Origin: Chitinophagaceae bacterium
Lineage (GTDB): Bacteria > Bacteroidota > Bacteroidia > Chitinophagales > Chitinophagaceae
Assembly (NCBI GenBank): GCA_016719165.1
Contig: JADKAJ010000002.1
Coordinates: 620,001-684,000, forward strand
Length of the DNA stretch: 64,000 bases
Direction: 5' to 3'
The translations under genes and the position numbers were made by a program. Each line of letters starts with the position of its first letter. Positions within the stretch are counted from its first letter, which is position 1. The notes under the pieces are model-generated. The model saw nothing but the letters and a program-made list of their open reading frames with translations, was not told the origin of the DNA and did not search any database. Below are positions 17,017-25,169 of this stretch, piece by piece.

Positions 17017-18135
17017 ATGAAAAAAAATAAAATACTCCTCTGTGTTTGTATGCTGATATATTCCGGCATGTTTGCGCAAACAAAAACAGACAGCACCATT
17101 TTATTAAGTTCAAAGGAACGCAGCATTGTTCTTATTTCAGCATATACGGCGCAGGGGAATATGCCCAAACTCCAGGTGGCCTTGAATGATGGTTTGAATG
17201 AGGGACTAACCATCAGTGAAATAAAGGAAATGCTCGTGCAATTATATGCGTATGCAGGTTTTCCCCGCAGCCTCAATGCACTGAATAACCTGATGGCGGT
17301 GCTGGAAGAAAGAAAGAAAAAGAGTATCAATGATGCAGCAGGCAGAGAGCCATCTCCTTATCCTGCCCGTAAAACCATGCTGCAAGCAGGAACAGAAAAT
17401 CAAACAAAACTTATAGGAATAAAAATCGGGGGAGGCGTTTACGAATTTGCACCGGCCATTGATCAGTTTCTGAAAGAACATTTATTTGGTGCTATTTTCG
17501 GGAGAGATAATCTCGATTGGAAGACCCGTGAAATAATTACGATTGCTGCATTGGCAGCAATGGAGGGTGCAGAACCTCAACTTCGCTCCCACTTTGGCGT
17601 AGGCATGTATAATGGCATTACTAAAAATCAACTGGCGGAATTGGTAACAATCATTGAAAAAGAGGTAAGTCCAAAAAGAGGTATGGTTTCCGGACAGGTA
17701 CTCCAGGCTGTGATCAATCAAAAACCGTATACTCCCGTTACAATGCCCGATGAGGCCGTCTTTCCTATTGGGCAAAAAATTGATAACAATAATTTTAGTG
17801 GAACCGCCTGGTTAAAACAGTTAATCCTGAGTGATAGCAGTAATCAAACTGCTGTAGGAAATGTAACCTTTGAACCGGGTGCAAGAACAAACTGGCATTT
17901 GCATCCGGGTGGCCAAATTCTACTGGCAACCGGTGGCTTAGGTTATTACCAGGAAAAAGGCAGTCCGAAAAGGCTTCTCCGGAAAGGTGATGTGGTGAAA
18001 TGCCCGCCGAATGTTCCGCATTGGCATGGTGCTAGCCATGATCAGCCATTTATTCAGATTGCCATCACGAATAACCAAAATGGAGTAACGGTATGGATGC
18101 AGCCGGTAACCGATAACGAATACAATAGCAATTAA
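17017..18135 (+). CDS. Secreted carboxymuconolactone decarboxylase-cupin fusion
   Basis: A 372-residue protein. A signal peptide ends near MFAQT. It has two CMD/AhpD-like helical repeats (about residues 30-105 and 140-225; TIAALAAMEGAEPQLRSHFG) and a C-terminal cupin barrel (about 270-365) with metal-ligand motif NWHLHPGGQ and the late His in NVPHWHGASH. The CMD repeats lack the CxxC of AhpD peroxidases. The start is the ATG at 17017, which places the signal peptide at the N-terminus; the frame opens earlier at a TTG inside the previous gene. It is the last gene of the AraC-linked block. Function probably oxidative or lactone chemistry, not provable here. Confidence 0.86.
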   Translation: MKKNKILLCVCMLIYSGMFAQTKTDSTILLSSKERSIVLISAYTAQGNMPKLQVALNDGLNEGLTISEIKEMLVQLYAYAGFPRSLNALNNLMAVLEERKKKSINDAAGREPSPYPARKTMLQAGTENQTKLIGIKIGGGVYEFAPAIDQFLKEHLFGAIFGRDNLDWKTREIITIAALAAMEGAEPQLRSHFGVGMYNGITKNQLAELVTIIEKEVSPKRGMVSGQVLQAVINQKPYTPVTMPDEAVFPIGQKIDNNNFSGTAWLKQLILSDSSNQTAVGNVTFEPGARTNWHLHPGGQILLATGGLGYYQEKGSPKRLLRKGDVVKCPPNVPHWHGASHDQPFIQIAITNNQNGVTVWMQPVTDNEYNSN

Positions 18136-18216
18136 GAAAAGATTAATCTGTATAAGTTGAACTATTGTTCAGCAAAATTGTAAAAAAATCAAAATTCGTT
18201 TGGTCTTTTACACAGT

Positions 18217-18384
18217 TCATGTTTGTGGCAGCTTTAATTGTTCAAGTTCTTTGTATTTAAGATCATCTTCTGTTAAGTTGTCAAAATCTGCTGGTAAATT
18301 GAATAAAAATTCTATTAGTGAGTCTGCTTGACAAGCGTTAAAAGTAAGAGTATTATTAAGAGTTTCATTGTCTGTAAATTTCAT
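18217..18384 (-). CDS. Possible small acidic protein, 55 residues
   Basis: A short minus-strand frame with an ATG (MKFTDNETLNN) and a TGA stop. The product is acidic with a balanced composition (LIEFLFNLPADFDNLTEDD), no TM segment and no recognised domain. It fills the otherwise empty gap between the CMD-cupin gene and selD. The amino-acid composition looks coding rather than random, but there is no Shine-Dalgarno or clear -7 box. It could be an unannotated small protein or chance. I do not recognise a family. Confidence 0.35.
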   Translation of the reverse strand: MKFTDNETLNNTLTFNACQADSLIEFLFNLPADFDNLTEDDLKYKELEQLKLPQT

Positions 18385-18487
18385 AGTTATTTATACTGTC
18401 AGCAAAGAATGCACACAACTCTTGAATATCCCAAACACCTCGCACTGAGTTCCATTCATGATCAATCCGGTTTTATGCCTGCTATTA

Positions 18488-19528
18488 TTATTTTACGTAT
18501 ACTACTTTTTCTGCAGCTGCCAGCATCTTTCCTACAGGTATAAGATCTTCCCCCACTGCTTTTTTTACTTCCGCCAGACATTCTTCCTTCACACTAATCA
18601 GCAACCCTCCGTTTGTTTGCGGATCAGGTAATAGGGTAAAAGCCTCCATCACATTCACCCCTTTTTCAAATTTTACTTTATCGCTGTAGCTGCTCCAGTT
18701 GCGGGTGGTGGCATCCGGGAAAATGCGTTGGCCGATATACTCTTTCACTCCGGCGGCTATTGGCAGCTTATCATAATAGATCTCGGCACTCAATCCGCTG
18801 CCTTCAGCCATTTCTATCAAATGTCCTAACAGGCCAAAGCCGGTTATATCGGTCATGGCTGTTACACCTTTTATTTTACCCAACTCCTCACCAATCTTAT
18901 TCAATGTTGTCATTTGCTCAATCATTACCGGCAGGTGTTCTTCTTTCAGCAGCCCTCTTTTTTGTGCAGTTGATAAAATGCCCACACCCAAAGGTTTGGT
19001 CAGGAATAAATAGTCACCTTCCTGTGCAGTGTTATTCTTCTTTAAATTTTCAATAGGTACAATCCCTGTAACGGCTAAACCAAAAATGGGTTCAGGAGAA
19101 TCAATGCTGTGCCCGCCTGCCAGGGGAATGCCGGCTTCCCTGCAAATACTTCTTCCTCCTTCAATTACTTTCTGTGCTATTTCTACCGGTATTTTTTCAA
19201 CCGGCCATCCAAGGATAGCTACCGCCATCATTGGTTTTCCACCCATAGCATATACATCGCTGATAGAATTAGCAGCAGCTATTCTGCCAAAATCAAAGGG
19301 ATCATCCACGATGGGCATAAAGAAATCCGTGGTTGAAATAATGGCGGATCCATATCCCAAATCATATACCGCGGCATCGTCCTTACTGTGATTTCCGACG
19401 AGCAGTTTATCATTATCGGGTAAAGCAAGACTACTTTTTAATATTTCATCCAGCACTTTGGGAGCAATCTTGCAGCCACAGCCGGCCCCATGAGAGTATT
19501 GAGTAAGTTTGATCAGTTCCTGGGTCAT
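18488..19528 (-). CDS. selD: Selenide, water dikinase SelD
   Basis: A 346-residue enzyme that makes selenophosphate from selenide and ATP. The active-site segment HGAGCGCK has Cys17 and Lys20 at the same numbers as E. coli SelD, so it is the Cys, not selenocysteine, form. The AIRS/PurM-type ATP-binding motifs are present (TTDFFMPIVDDPFDFG, MGGKPMMAVAILG, LAGGHSIDSPEP, MTDITGFGLLGH, DPQTNGGLL). mnmH, which uses selenophosphate to make 2-selenouridine in tRNA, lies 2.5 kb upstream on the same strand. No selA, selB or selC is visible in the window. Confidence 0.96.
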   Translation of the reverse strand: MTQELIKLTQYSHGAGCGCKIAPKVLDEILKSSLALPDNDKLLVGNHSKDDAAVYDLGYGSAIISTTDFFMPIVDDPFDFGRIAAANSISDVYAMGGKPMMAVAILGWPVEKIPVEIAQKVIEGGRSICREAGIPLAGGHSIDSPEPIFGLAVTGIVPIENLKKNNTAQEGDYLFLTKPLGVGILSTAQKRGLLKEEHLPVMIEQMTTLNKIGEELGKIKGVTAMTDITGFGLLGHLIEMAEGSGLSAEIYYDKLPIAAGVKEYIGQRIFPDATTRNWSSYSDKVKFEKGVNVMEAFTLLPDPQTNGGLLISVKEECLAEVKKAVGEDLIPVGKMLAAAEKVVYVK

Positions 19529-19548
19529 TCCTGTAAATATTGAACCGC

Positions 19549-19556
19549 CAAAGTTA
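19549..19556 (-). promoter_or_regulatory. -7 promoter box of selD
   Basis: The minus strand reads TAACTTTG, matching TAnnTTTG, 20 bases before the selD ATG. It overlaps the stop codon of the upstream esterase gene, so selD may be transcribed on its own. Confidence 0.45.
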
Positions 19557-20342
19557 GTCTTTCAGCGACTCAAATATTCTGTCTATTGCCGGTTTGCGGA
19601 TACTGAAATGGTTGGCATTGCCAATTTCATCTTTTTTGACAGCCAGGCCTGTGTATTTTCTTTTGATTAGGGTAGTATAAAAACTCCTGGTAGAGTATAA
19701 TACCTTGTTCAAAAACTCAAGTCCTCCCACATACAGGGTTACGTTGGCCTTTAATGATTTGTTGGTTGTTGAAAACTTTTCCTCGATTTTGTCCAGCTCA
19801 TAATAATTGGCCCATATGGAAGGGCTGATTGCAAAATGCCTGTCAAACAATTTATCTTCTTTAAATAAGGTATACAGGCAAAATAGTCCGCCAAATGAAT
19901 GGCCAATAAAAGCCCTGCTTCTCTTATTCGGCATTTTATTTTCAATTGTCGGGATCAGTTCATTTTTCATGAACCCGTAGAACTTATCTGCTTTTCCAAA
20001 ATCTGCTTCTACATTCTGGCTAATGTCTGAAGGAATAAAATCCCTTGGTCGTTTATCATTCCAGTCGCCAATATGAGAGATAGCAATGATGACACAGTTA
20101 GAAGGAATTGAAGCGGCCCATGAATTGTCGCGGCCCAACACATAATCGCCAATGCCGATCGAACCATCGGTCATATACACATGGTGATATTTTTTTGAAT
20201 TACTGAATCCCGCCGGTTTACGGATAGTGATGACGAACTTGTCTTTAACGGTACCGGAATAAACTGTATCCGTTTGTGTAGTTTGCCCATTACTTAGCAA
20301 TGAAAATAATAGCAGGCAGGATAAGCATAACAGTTGCTTCAT
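19554..20342 (-). CDS. Secreted esterase of the enterochelin-esterase/esterase-D type
   Basis: A 262-residue alpha/beta hydrolase with a signal peptide (LLCLSCLLLFSLLSNGQ). The nucleophile elbow is FIGHSFGGLFCLYTLF; an early HHVYMTDGSIGIGD and later GNANHFSIRKPAID provide the expected oxyanion strand and catalytic His. It belongs to the PF00756-type esterases, which include siderophore esterases and S-formylglutathione hydrolases; export suggests an extracytoplasmic substrate. It sits between selD and the low-complexity protein gene, 9 bases after the latter's stop. No link to selenium is evident. Confidence 0.82.
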   Translation of the reverse strand: MKQLLCLSCLLLFSLLSNGQTTQTDTVYSGTVKDKFVITIRKPAGFSNSKKYHHVYMTDGSIGIGDYVLGRDNSWAASIPSNCVIIAISHIGDWNDKRPRDFIPSDISQNVEADFGKADKFYGFMKNELIPTIENKMPNKRSRAFIGHSFGGLFCLYTLFKEDKLFDRHFAISPSIWANYYELDKIEEKFSTTNKSLKANVTLYVGGLEFLNKVLYSTRSFYTTLIKRKYTGLAVKKDEIGNANHFSIRKPAIDRIFESLKD

Positions 20343-20351
20343 CCTGTTAAA

Positions 20352-22067
20352 TTACTTTTTTCTGCGAAATAAGATACCTGAGCTTTTCTGAAAGTCGGAG
20401 CTGAATCGGAGATTATATACATCATCTCCATCCCGGATAACTAACAATCCTGTATTAGGCGGATATTTACCGAGACTTTCGGCAAACATTACCAGGGTGA
20501 ACTCTTCGCTTTCTGCCGGCAGGTATATTGTTTTCCTGATAGCGGCACTTTTTAATCCCTGCCGGGGCATGATCACATCTCCATTCATATAAATACTGAC
20601 AGTATCACCATCAATCTCGCCATTATCGTACAATGAAAGAAGGAGACTGTCTGATTTGAAATTCACTTCCTGCGAAAATTCAGATTTACGGCCTTCGATA
20701 ACAGCTGATTTTTTTATAACATCTTCAGCAGGTTTTTTGGCAACCGGATTCGATGCTGTTGCAACAGTTACTTTCTTCTCCCTATTGGTAGTTGCAGCAA
20801 TATTGGTATTAGTTGCCGGAGCTGTAGAAGTAGTTTCTGTTTTCTTGTTTTCTGTTACTGGGTTTGCCGGGCCCGATACCGGGATCTTTGTTTTTGTTTC
20901 AGCTTTTTTTGCAGCTACGGGTTGCTCTGTTTTTGTAACAGGGTTTGTTACTATCTCTTTCTTTTCCAGGGCAGGAGTTTCTTTGGTAATACCAGCATTT
21001 GTTTTAACAGATATTATCTCTGGTTTATTCGGATCAGCACTTGCAACGGGTTCAGGGTTTGGTTTATTCATTACAGGCTTTTGTGTAACAACATCCTCCT
21101 GTTTTAATCCTGTTGTTTGTTTTGAAAACGAAACAGGTTCTGACCTGGCTTCAGTATTGTCTTTTATCCCGGTAATTGTATTGTCAGTCGCTTTTTTATC
21201 AGTTACGCCACTAACAGTTTCTTTAGTTTTCGGTAATGATTTATCTGTAATGATTAGTGGTTCATTCTTTGAGTCTTGTTTTGCTGTTTGTTCAATTGTT
21301 TTCTCAGCGGACACTTTCTCATCTCCTATTTTCAAATCAGCTATACCGGTCATTGAGCCCGGACTTACAATAGTTTTTGTTTCAGCCTTAGTTAAATCCG
21401 GTTGACGAATTACTGTTGTTAAGTCTGTATTATCCCGAATCGGGTCTGCCTGCGCAGTGTATTCAGATTTTATTCTTTCGGGTTTTACAATCTTAACAAT
21501 GGGAGCACCTTCTTTTCTTTCTTTATAAAAAGCCACTTCATTTGCCTTGTTTAACTCTTCGAGGTGGGGAAATATTTTAGAGGCTGTCAGGTCTTTTTCT
21601 TCTTCCAGGCTTACTTTGCCGGTAACCGAATAGTATTTCCGGGTTGCATTTGTCTTCCAGGTGCCGTCAAGATACCAGGTGCTGTCATTTTTATTCCGGC
21701 GAAAAGTGCTGGTAACTTTTATACCCTTGTCAAGCTTCCCCCGGAAGTTATAGGCAATGATCTCCTCGTCGGACACTTCGCAGGCATCACCTTCAATTAT
21801 TCCTTTTACTCTTTTAACAATGTAATAAAGGGTATCATTAACGATAAATTCACTGCGGGAATAGCCATACACTTTACCCTTATACTCTGTCAGGGCTATT
21901 TCAAATGATTGATCTTTCCTGGTCGTGGTGCTGTCATTGCTAAGTGCTCCTACCCACAGGCCCGTTAATGACTGTGCATGAAAAAAAATCGGGAATAAAA
22001 GAAATAGGATTGAAAGGCTAAGACCTTTCGGCGTGGTAATTAGCCTGGCGTATAAGTTTATCGGCAT
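20352..22067 (-). CDS. Secreted low-complexity protein of unknown function
   Basis: A 571-residue protein with a signal peptide ending near FFHAQS. An N-terminal domain (about residues 33-160, LTGLWVGALSNDS... WYLDGTWKTNAT) looks like a beta-sheet ligand-binding or lipocalin-like domain. A long linker (about 200-450) is rich in Lys, Thr, Glu, Pro and Val. A C-terminal domain (about 455-571) has SLYDNGEIDGDTVSIYMNG and ends FSSDFQKSSGILFRRKK. I do not recognise the whole, though the C-terminal block recurs in Bacteroidota. The start overlaps the end of mnmH by 50 bases, suggesting coupling. Confidence 0.72.
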   Translation of the reverse strand: MPINLYARLITTPKGLSLSILFLLFPIFFHAQSLTGLWVGALSNDSTTTRKDQSFEIALTEYKGKVYGYSRSEFIVNDTLYYIVKRVKGIIEGDACEVSDEEIIAYNFRGKLDKGIKVTSTFRRNKNDSTWYLDGTWKTNATRKYYSVTGKVSLEEEKDLTASKIFPHLEELNKANEVAFYKERKEGAPIVKIVKPERIKSEYTAQADPIRDNTDLTTVIRQPDLTKAETKTIVSPGSMTGIADLKIGDEKVSAEKTIEQTAKQDSKNEPLIITDKSLPKTKETVSGVTDKKATDNTITGIKDNTEARSEPVSFSKQTTGLKQEDVVTQKPVMNKPNPEPVASADPNKPEIISVKTNAGITKETPALEKKEIVTNPVTKTEQPVAAKKAETKTKIPVSGPANPVTENKKTETTSTAPATNTNIAATTNREKKVTVATASNPVAKKPAEDVIKKSAVIEGRKSEFSQEVNFKSDSLLLSLYDNGEIDGDTVSIYMNGDVIMPRQGLKSAAIRKTIYLPAESEEFTLVMFAESLGKYPPNTGLLVIRDGDDVYNLRFSSDFQKSSGILFRRKK

Positions 22068-23136
22068 TCTCAGGGGTTATGGATTTACATTCTATCACCT
22101 GTAATAACGAATTCACCCCTTCCCGATTGTGTAAAGACTTAAAATAAAACTTGTCATAATAGTTGAGCAAAATATTGAAACTTTCGGTGATTTTGCCCTC
22201 TTTTAGTAATAAAATGGCTGTTTTTGCATTCAAATTGCCCAATTTTTGGCTAATTCGTCCAATGGCATCTGCAACTTTTTCAGGGTCCAACTGCCCATAT
22301 TCCTGCACAATATGCTTCAGCCGTTCTTCAAAAGGGATGTCTAGAAAGTACAATGGAGATTGCCGCATATTTTGCCAAAAGTCGCCCGGAATATTCACAT
22401 GTCCGATCCGCTGGGATTCATCTTCTAACCAGATGCCGGAGGGATGAGCCATGAAGTCTGAAGGGGTCTTTCCGGTTTCTGATAGCTTACCTCTCACCTC
22501 ATGCAGGCTTTGAGCCAGTATATTTTCAAACATCTCTTGTCCCGGCTGTTGCGGCATTCCAATACTGCCAAAAGCCGAACCCTTGTGCTTGGCTATATCT
22601 TCCAGGTCGATTACCCTTTCCCCCCTTTCTTTCAGCGCTTTTAATAATTCAGTTTTACCGGAACCGGTATATCCACCCAGGATATTGAGATGAAAAGGTA
22701 ACCTGAAAGTGTCCAGCACATAGTTGCGGAATTTTTTATACCCACCTATGAGGGTATAAACTTTAAAGCCATACAAATCCAGTAACCAGGAAATAGCCCC
22801 GCTACGCATACCACCCCGCCAGCAATGGACAAGAATGATTCGTGAGTCCTGGGTTGTGAGCAGTGAATTCCGGCTACTGCATATAGACTCGACCTCCTCT
22901 ATCATCTTTCTCATCTTTGGCCCAAAATAATCCAATCCAATTTTTATAGCCTGTTCCCGGCTTTGTTGTTTGTAGGTAGTGCCCACTACTTTTCTTTCTT
23001 CATCTGTAAACAATGGCAATGAACAGGCACCCGGAATATGTGCATGCTTGTATTCCCCCGGGCTGCGAACATCAAAAACAGGATAATGTTTTGCCAGCTC
23101 CAGGAATTGTTCAATATGTATTTTTTCAACTCCCAT
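22018..23136 (-). CDS. mnmH: MnmH (SelU), tRNA 2-selenouridine synthase
   Basis: A 372-residue protein with an N-terminal rhodanese domain and a C-terminal P-loop domain. The rhodanese active site is ILVHCWRGGMRSGA (family pattern CxRGGMRS) and the P-loop is GGYTGSGKTELL. It converts 2-thiouridine at tRNA wobble position to geranyl-thio and then selenouridine using selenophosphate from SelD. An upstream in-frame ATG at 23169 lies in the loop of the rho terminator, so I place the start at the ATG at 23136 (MGVEKIHIEQ). It overlaps the next gene by 50 bases. Confidence 0.94.
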   Translation of the reverse strand: MGVEKIHIEQFLELAKHYPVFDVRSPGEYKHAHIPGACSLPLFTDEERKVVGTTYKQQSREQAIKIGLDYFGPKMRKMIEEVESICSSRNSLLTTQDSRIILVHCWRGGMRSGAISWLLDLYGFKVYTLIGGYKKFRNYVLDTFRLPFHLNILGGYTGSGKTELLKALKERGERVIDLEDIAKHKGSAFGSIGMPQQPGQEMFENILAQSLHEVRGKLSETGKTPSDFMAHPSGIWLEDESQRIGHVNIPGDFWQNMRQSPLYFLDIPFEERLKHIVQEYGQLDPEKVADAIGRISQKLGNLNAKTAILLLKEGKITESFNILLNYYDKFYFKSLHNREGVNSLLQVIECKSITPENADKLIRQANYHAERS

Positions 23137-23149
23137 TTGGGTTATCAAA

Positions 23150-23181
23150 AATAAAAAAGGCCGCCTCATTATAAAGCAGCC
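23150..23181 (-). terminator. Rho-independent terminator after rho
   Basis: On the minus strand GGCTGC (23181-23176) pairs with GCGGCC (23164-23159), one G-U wobble, followed by a run of six T. It ends rho transcription 14 bases before the chosen mnmH ATG, so mnmH would need its own promoter or readthrough. Confidence 0.6.
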
Positions 23182-23214
23182 ATTTTCAAATTTTCAAATT
23201 GGCTAATTGTCACA

Positions 23215-24864
23215 TTACCTGTTCATACTGGCCAAAAATTCTTCATTATTCTTTGTTCCCTTCATCCTGTTTTGCAGTTCTCGCATGGCTTCTTCTGCAT
23301 TCATATCAGTAAGATAAACTCGGAGCAGATTCATTCTTTGCAGTACGTCCCTATCCAATAAGAGATCATCACGACGGGTGGAAGAGGCAACCAGGTCAAT
23401 AGCAGGATAAATGCGTTTGTTAGCTAAACGACGATCCAGTTGTAATTCCATGTTACCGGTTCCTTTGAATTCTTCAAAGATCACCTCGTCCATTTTACTG
23501 CCGGTATCAACCAAAGCTGTTGCAATGATAGTTAAGGAACCGCCGTGTTCAATTTTACGGGCAGCGCCAAAGAATTGTTTTGGTTTCTGCATGGCATTCG
23601 CTTCCACACCACCGGATAAAACTTTTCCCGAGGATGGTGCCACGGTATTATGGGCTCTTGCCAAACGGGTAATAGAATCCAGTAATATCACCACATCGTG
23701 TCCGCACTCCACTAAGCGTTTTGCTTTTTGCAAAGCGATCGTTGAAACTTTAACGTGTTTCTCTGCTGGTTCATCAAAGGTGGAAGCAATTACCTCTGCC
23801 CTTACACTGCGTTCCATATCAGTAACCTCTTCCGGACGTTCGTCAACAAGAACAACCATCAGGTAACATTCAGGATGATTGGCAGCAATAGCGTTGGCCA
23901 CTGCTTTCAATAGCATTGTCTTACCGGTTTTAGGTTGTGCCACTATCAATCCCCGCTGACCTTTACCAATGGGGGTGAACAGGTCCATGATGCGGGTTGA
24001 ATAATCAGAAGGTGTGGTAAATAAATTCAGTTTTTCATACGGAAACAATGGAGTCAGGTAATCAAAAGGCACACGGTCTCTTACTTCTTCCGGACTCTTA
24101 CCATTGATTGTATCCACTTTTAATAAGGCGAAATACTTCTCCCCTTCTTTTGGCGGACGCACTGCACCATGAACAGTGTCACCGGTTTTCAATCCGAATA
24201 ATTTTATCTGTGAGGGAGAAACATATACATCATCAGGGGAGGATAAATAATTATAATCTGAAGAGCGGAGAAATCCATACCCATCAGGCATCATTTCCAG
24301 TACACCCTCACCTAAAATAACACCGTCAAACTCCACATTGAATTGTTGCTGTTGTTCACGACGGGTGGGATAGAATTTATTTTGTCCGGCACCGGATGGG
24401 TTTTCCGGAGATTGCTGGTTGCCTTCATTGAGAATAGCTTGTGCAAGCTGGTCGGTTTTAGTTTGTAATTCAGCCTCTGTCTCTTTTGGTTGTGTTTCGA
24501 CCACAGCTGTATCTGCATCAGCAGTAATTTCTTTTTCTTCGGGTTTCTTACGAGCCCTTTTTATTGGGGTCTTATCATCTTTTTTAACAGCCATAATGGG
24601 TTTTTTGATAATTGTTTTTTCCTCGCCACCACTTTCCACTACTGCTTCTTCGCTACCGGTGCTGGTGCTGGTTTTGATGATGCGCTTACGTTTGCCGTCA
24701 TCTGCGGGTTTGGCACCTTTGGAGCCGGCAATAGCCTGGCTATCAAGAATTTTGTAAACCAAATCCTGTTTGCTCAGCTTTTTAGCGTTAGGAATTTTAA
24801 GCTGGTCGGCTATGTCCAGCAGTTCAGGAACGAGCATGTCGTTCAGTTGGAGAATATCGTACAT
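23215..24864 (-). CDS. rho: Transcription termination factor Rho
   Basis: A 549-residue hexameric RNA helicase. An N-terminal Rho-N segment (LLDIADQLKIPNAKKLSKQD) is followed by a long charged insertion of about 130 residues (45-175), then the RNA-binding cold-shock domain (GVLEMMPDGYGFLRS) and the ATPase core with P-loop VAQPKTGKTMLL, VDERPEEVTDM and the C-terminal EEFKGTGNMELQLDR (R- and Q-loop region). Length exceeds the 419 residues of E. coli Rho because of the insertion, which is a known feature in Bacteroidota. It is divergent from asnS. Confidence 0.97.
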   Translation of the reverse strand: MYDILQLNDMLVPELLDIADQLKIPNAKKLSKQDLVYKILDSQAIAGSKGAKPADDGKRKRIIKTSTSTGSEEAVVESGGEEKTIIKKPIMAVKKDDKTPIKRARKKPEEKEITADADTAVVETQPKETEAELQTKTDQLAQAILNEGNQQSPENPSGAGQNKFYPTRREQQQQFNVEFDGVILGEGVLEMMPDGYGFLRSSDYNYLSSPDDVYVSPSQIKLFGLKTGDTVHGAVRPPKEGEKYFALLKVDTINGKSPEEVRDRVPFDYLTPLFPYEKLNLFTTPSDYSTRIMDLFTPIGKGQRGLIVAQPKTGKTMLLKAVANAIAANHPECYLMVVLVDERPEEVTDMERSVRAEVIASTFDEPAEKHVKVSTIALQKAKRLVECGHDVVILLDSITRLARAHNTVAPSSGKVLSGGVEANAMQKPKQFFGAARKIEHGGSLTIIATALVDTGSKMDEVIFEEFKGTGNMELQLDRRLANKRIYPAIDLVASSTRRDDLLLDRDVLQRMNLLRVYLTDMNAEEAMRELQNRMKGTKNNEEFLASMNR

Positions 24865-25169
24865 ATAAAAATCTTGATGTTAGTCACAACTCGCAGTGAA
24901 CAATCTTGAAATCTGAAAAAATGTTTGAGTTTTTGTTGAATGAAACAGGCGGGTAAAATGGAAAAACTGTCTGGGAGAACTATTGTTTATCAGCCTCTTT
25001 CCAGTGCAAGTATACAGCTAATTCTGGAAAATCAAAAATTTTTGGATTTTACCCACTTTAACACCCTGGTTGGGCTGATGTTGCAGCGTTTACCCCGGTG
25101 ACTACCGGGACTCCGTTCATCGTTCAGTTCCCTGACGAAGCTTACCTTTGCCACTCTTAAAATTTCAAA
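24865..25169. other. Divergent intergenic region between rho and asnS
   Basis: A 305-base region without a gene. It holds an asnS -7 box (25143-25150) and, upstream of it, a short perfect hairpin CCCGGT-gact-ACCGGG (25094-25109). I found no clear TAnnTTTG box for rho on the minus strand. Confidence 0.4.
25143..25150 (+). promoter_or_regulatory. -7 promoter box of asnS
   Basis: TACCTTTG, a consensus Bacteroidota -7 box, 19 bases before the asnS ATG. No -33 TTG at the usual spacing. Confidence 0.5.

Noticed and set aside
20656..21405. A 249-codon plus-strand open frame
   Set aside because: It is the exact antisense of the low-complexity linker gene; its hydrophobic Val/Phe/Thr-rich product reflects Lys/Thr/Glu codons read backwards.
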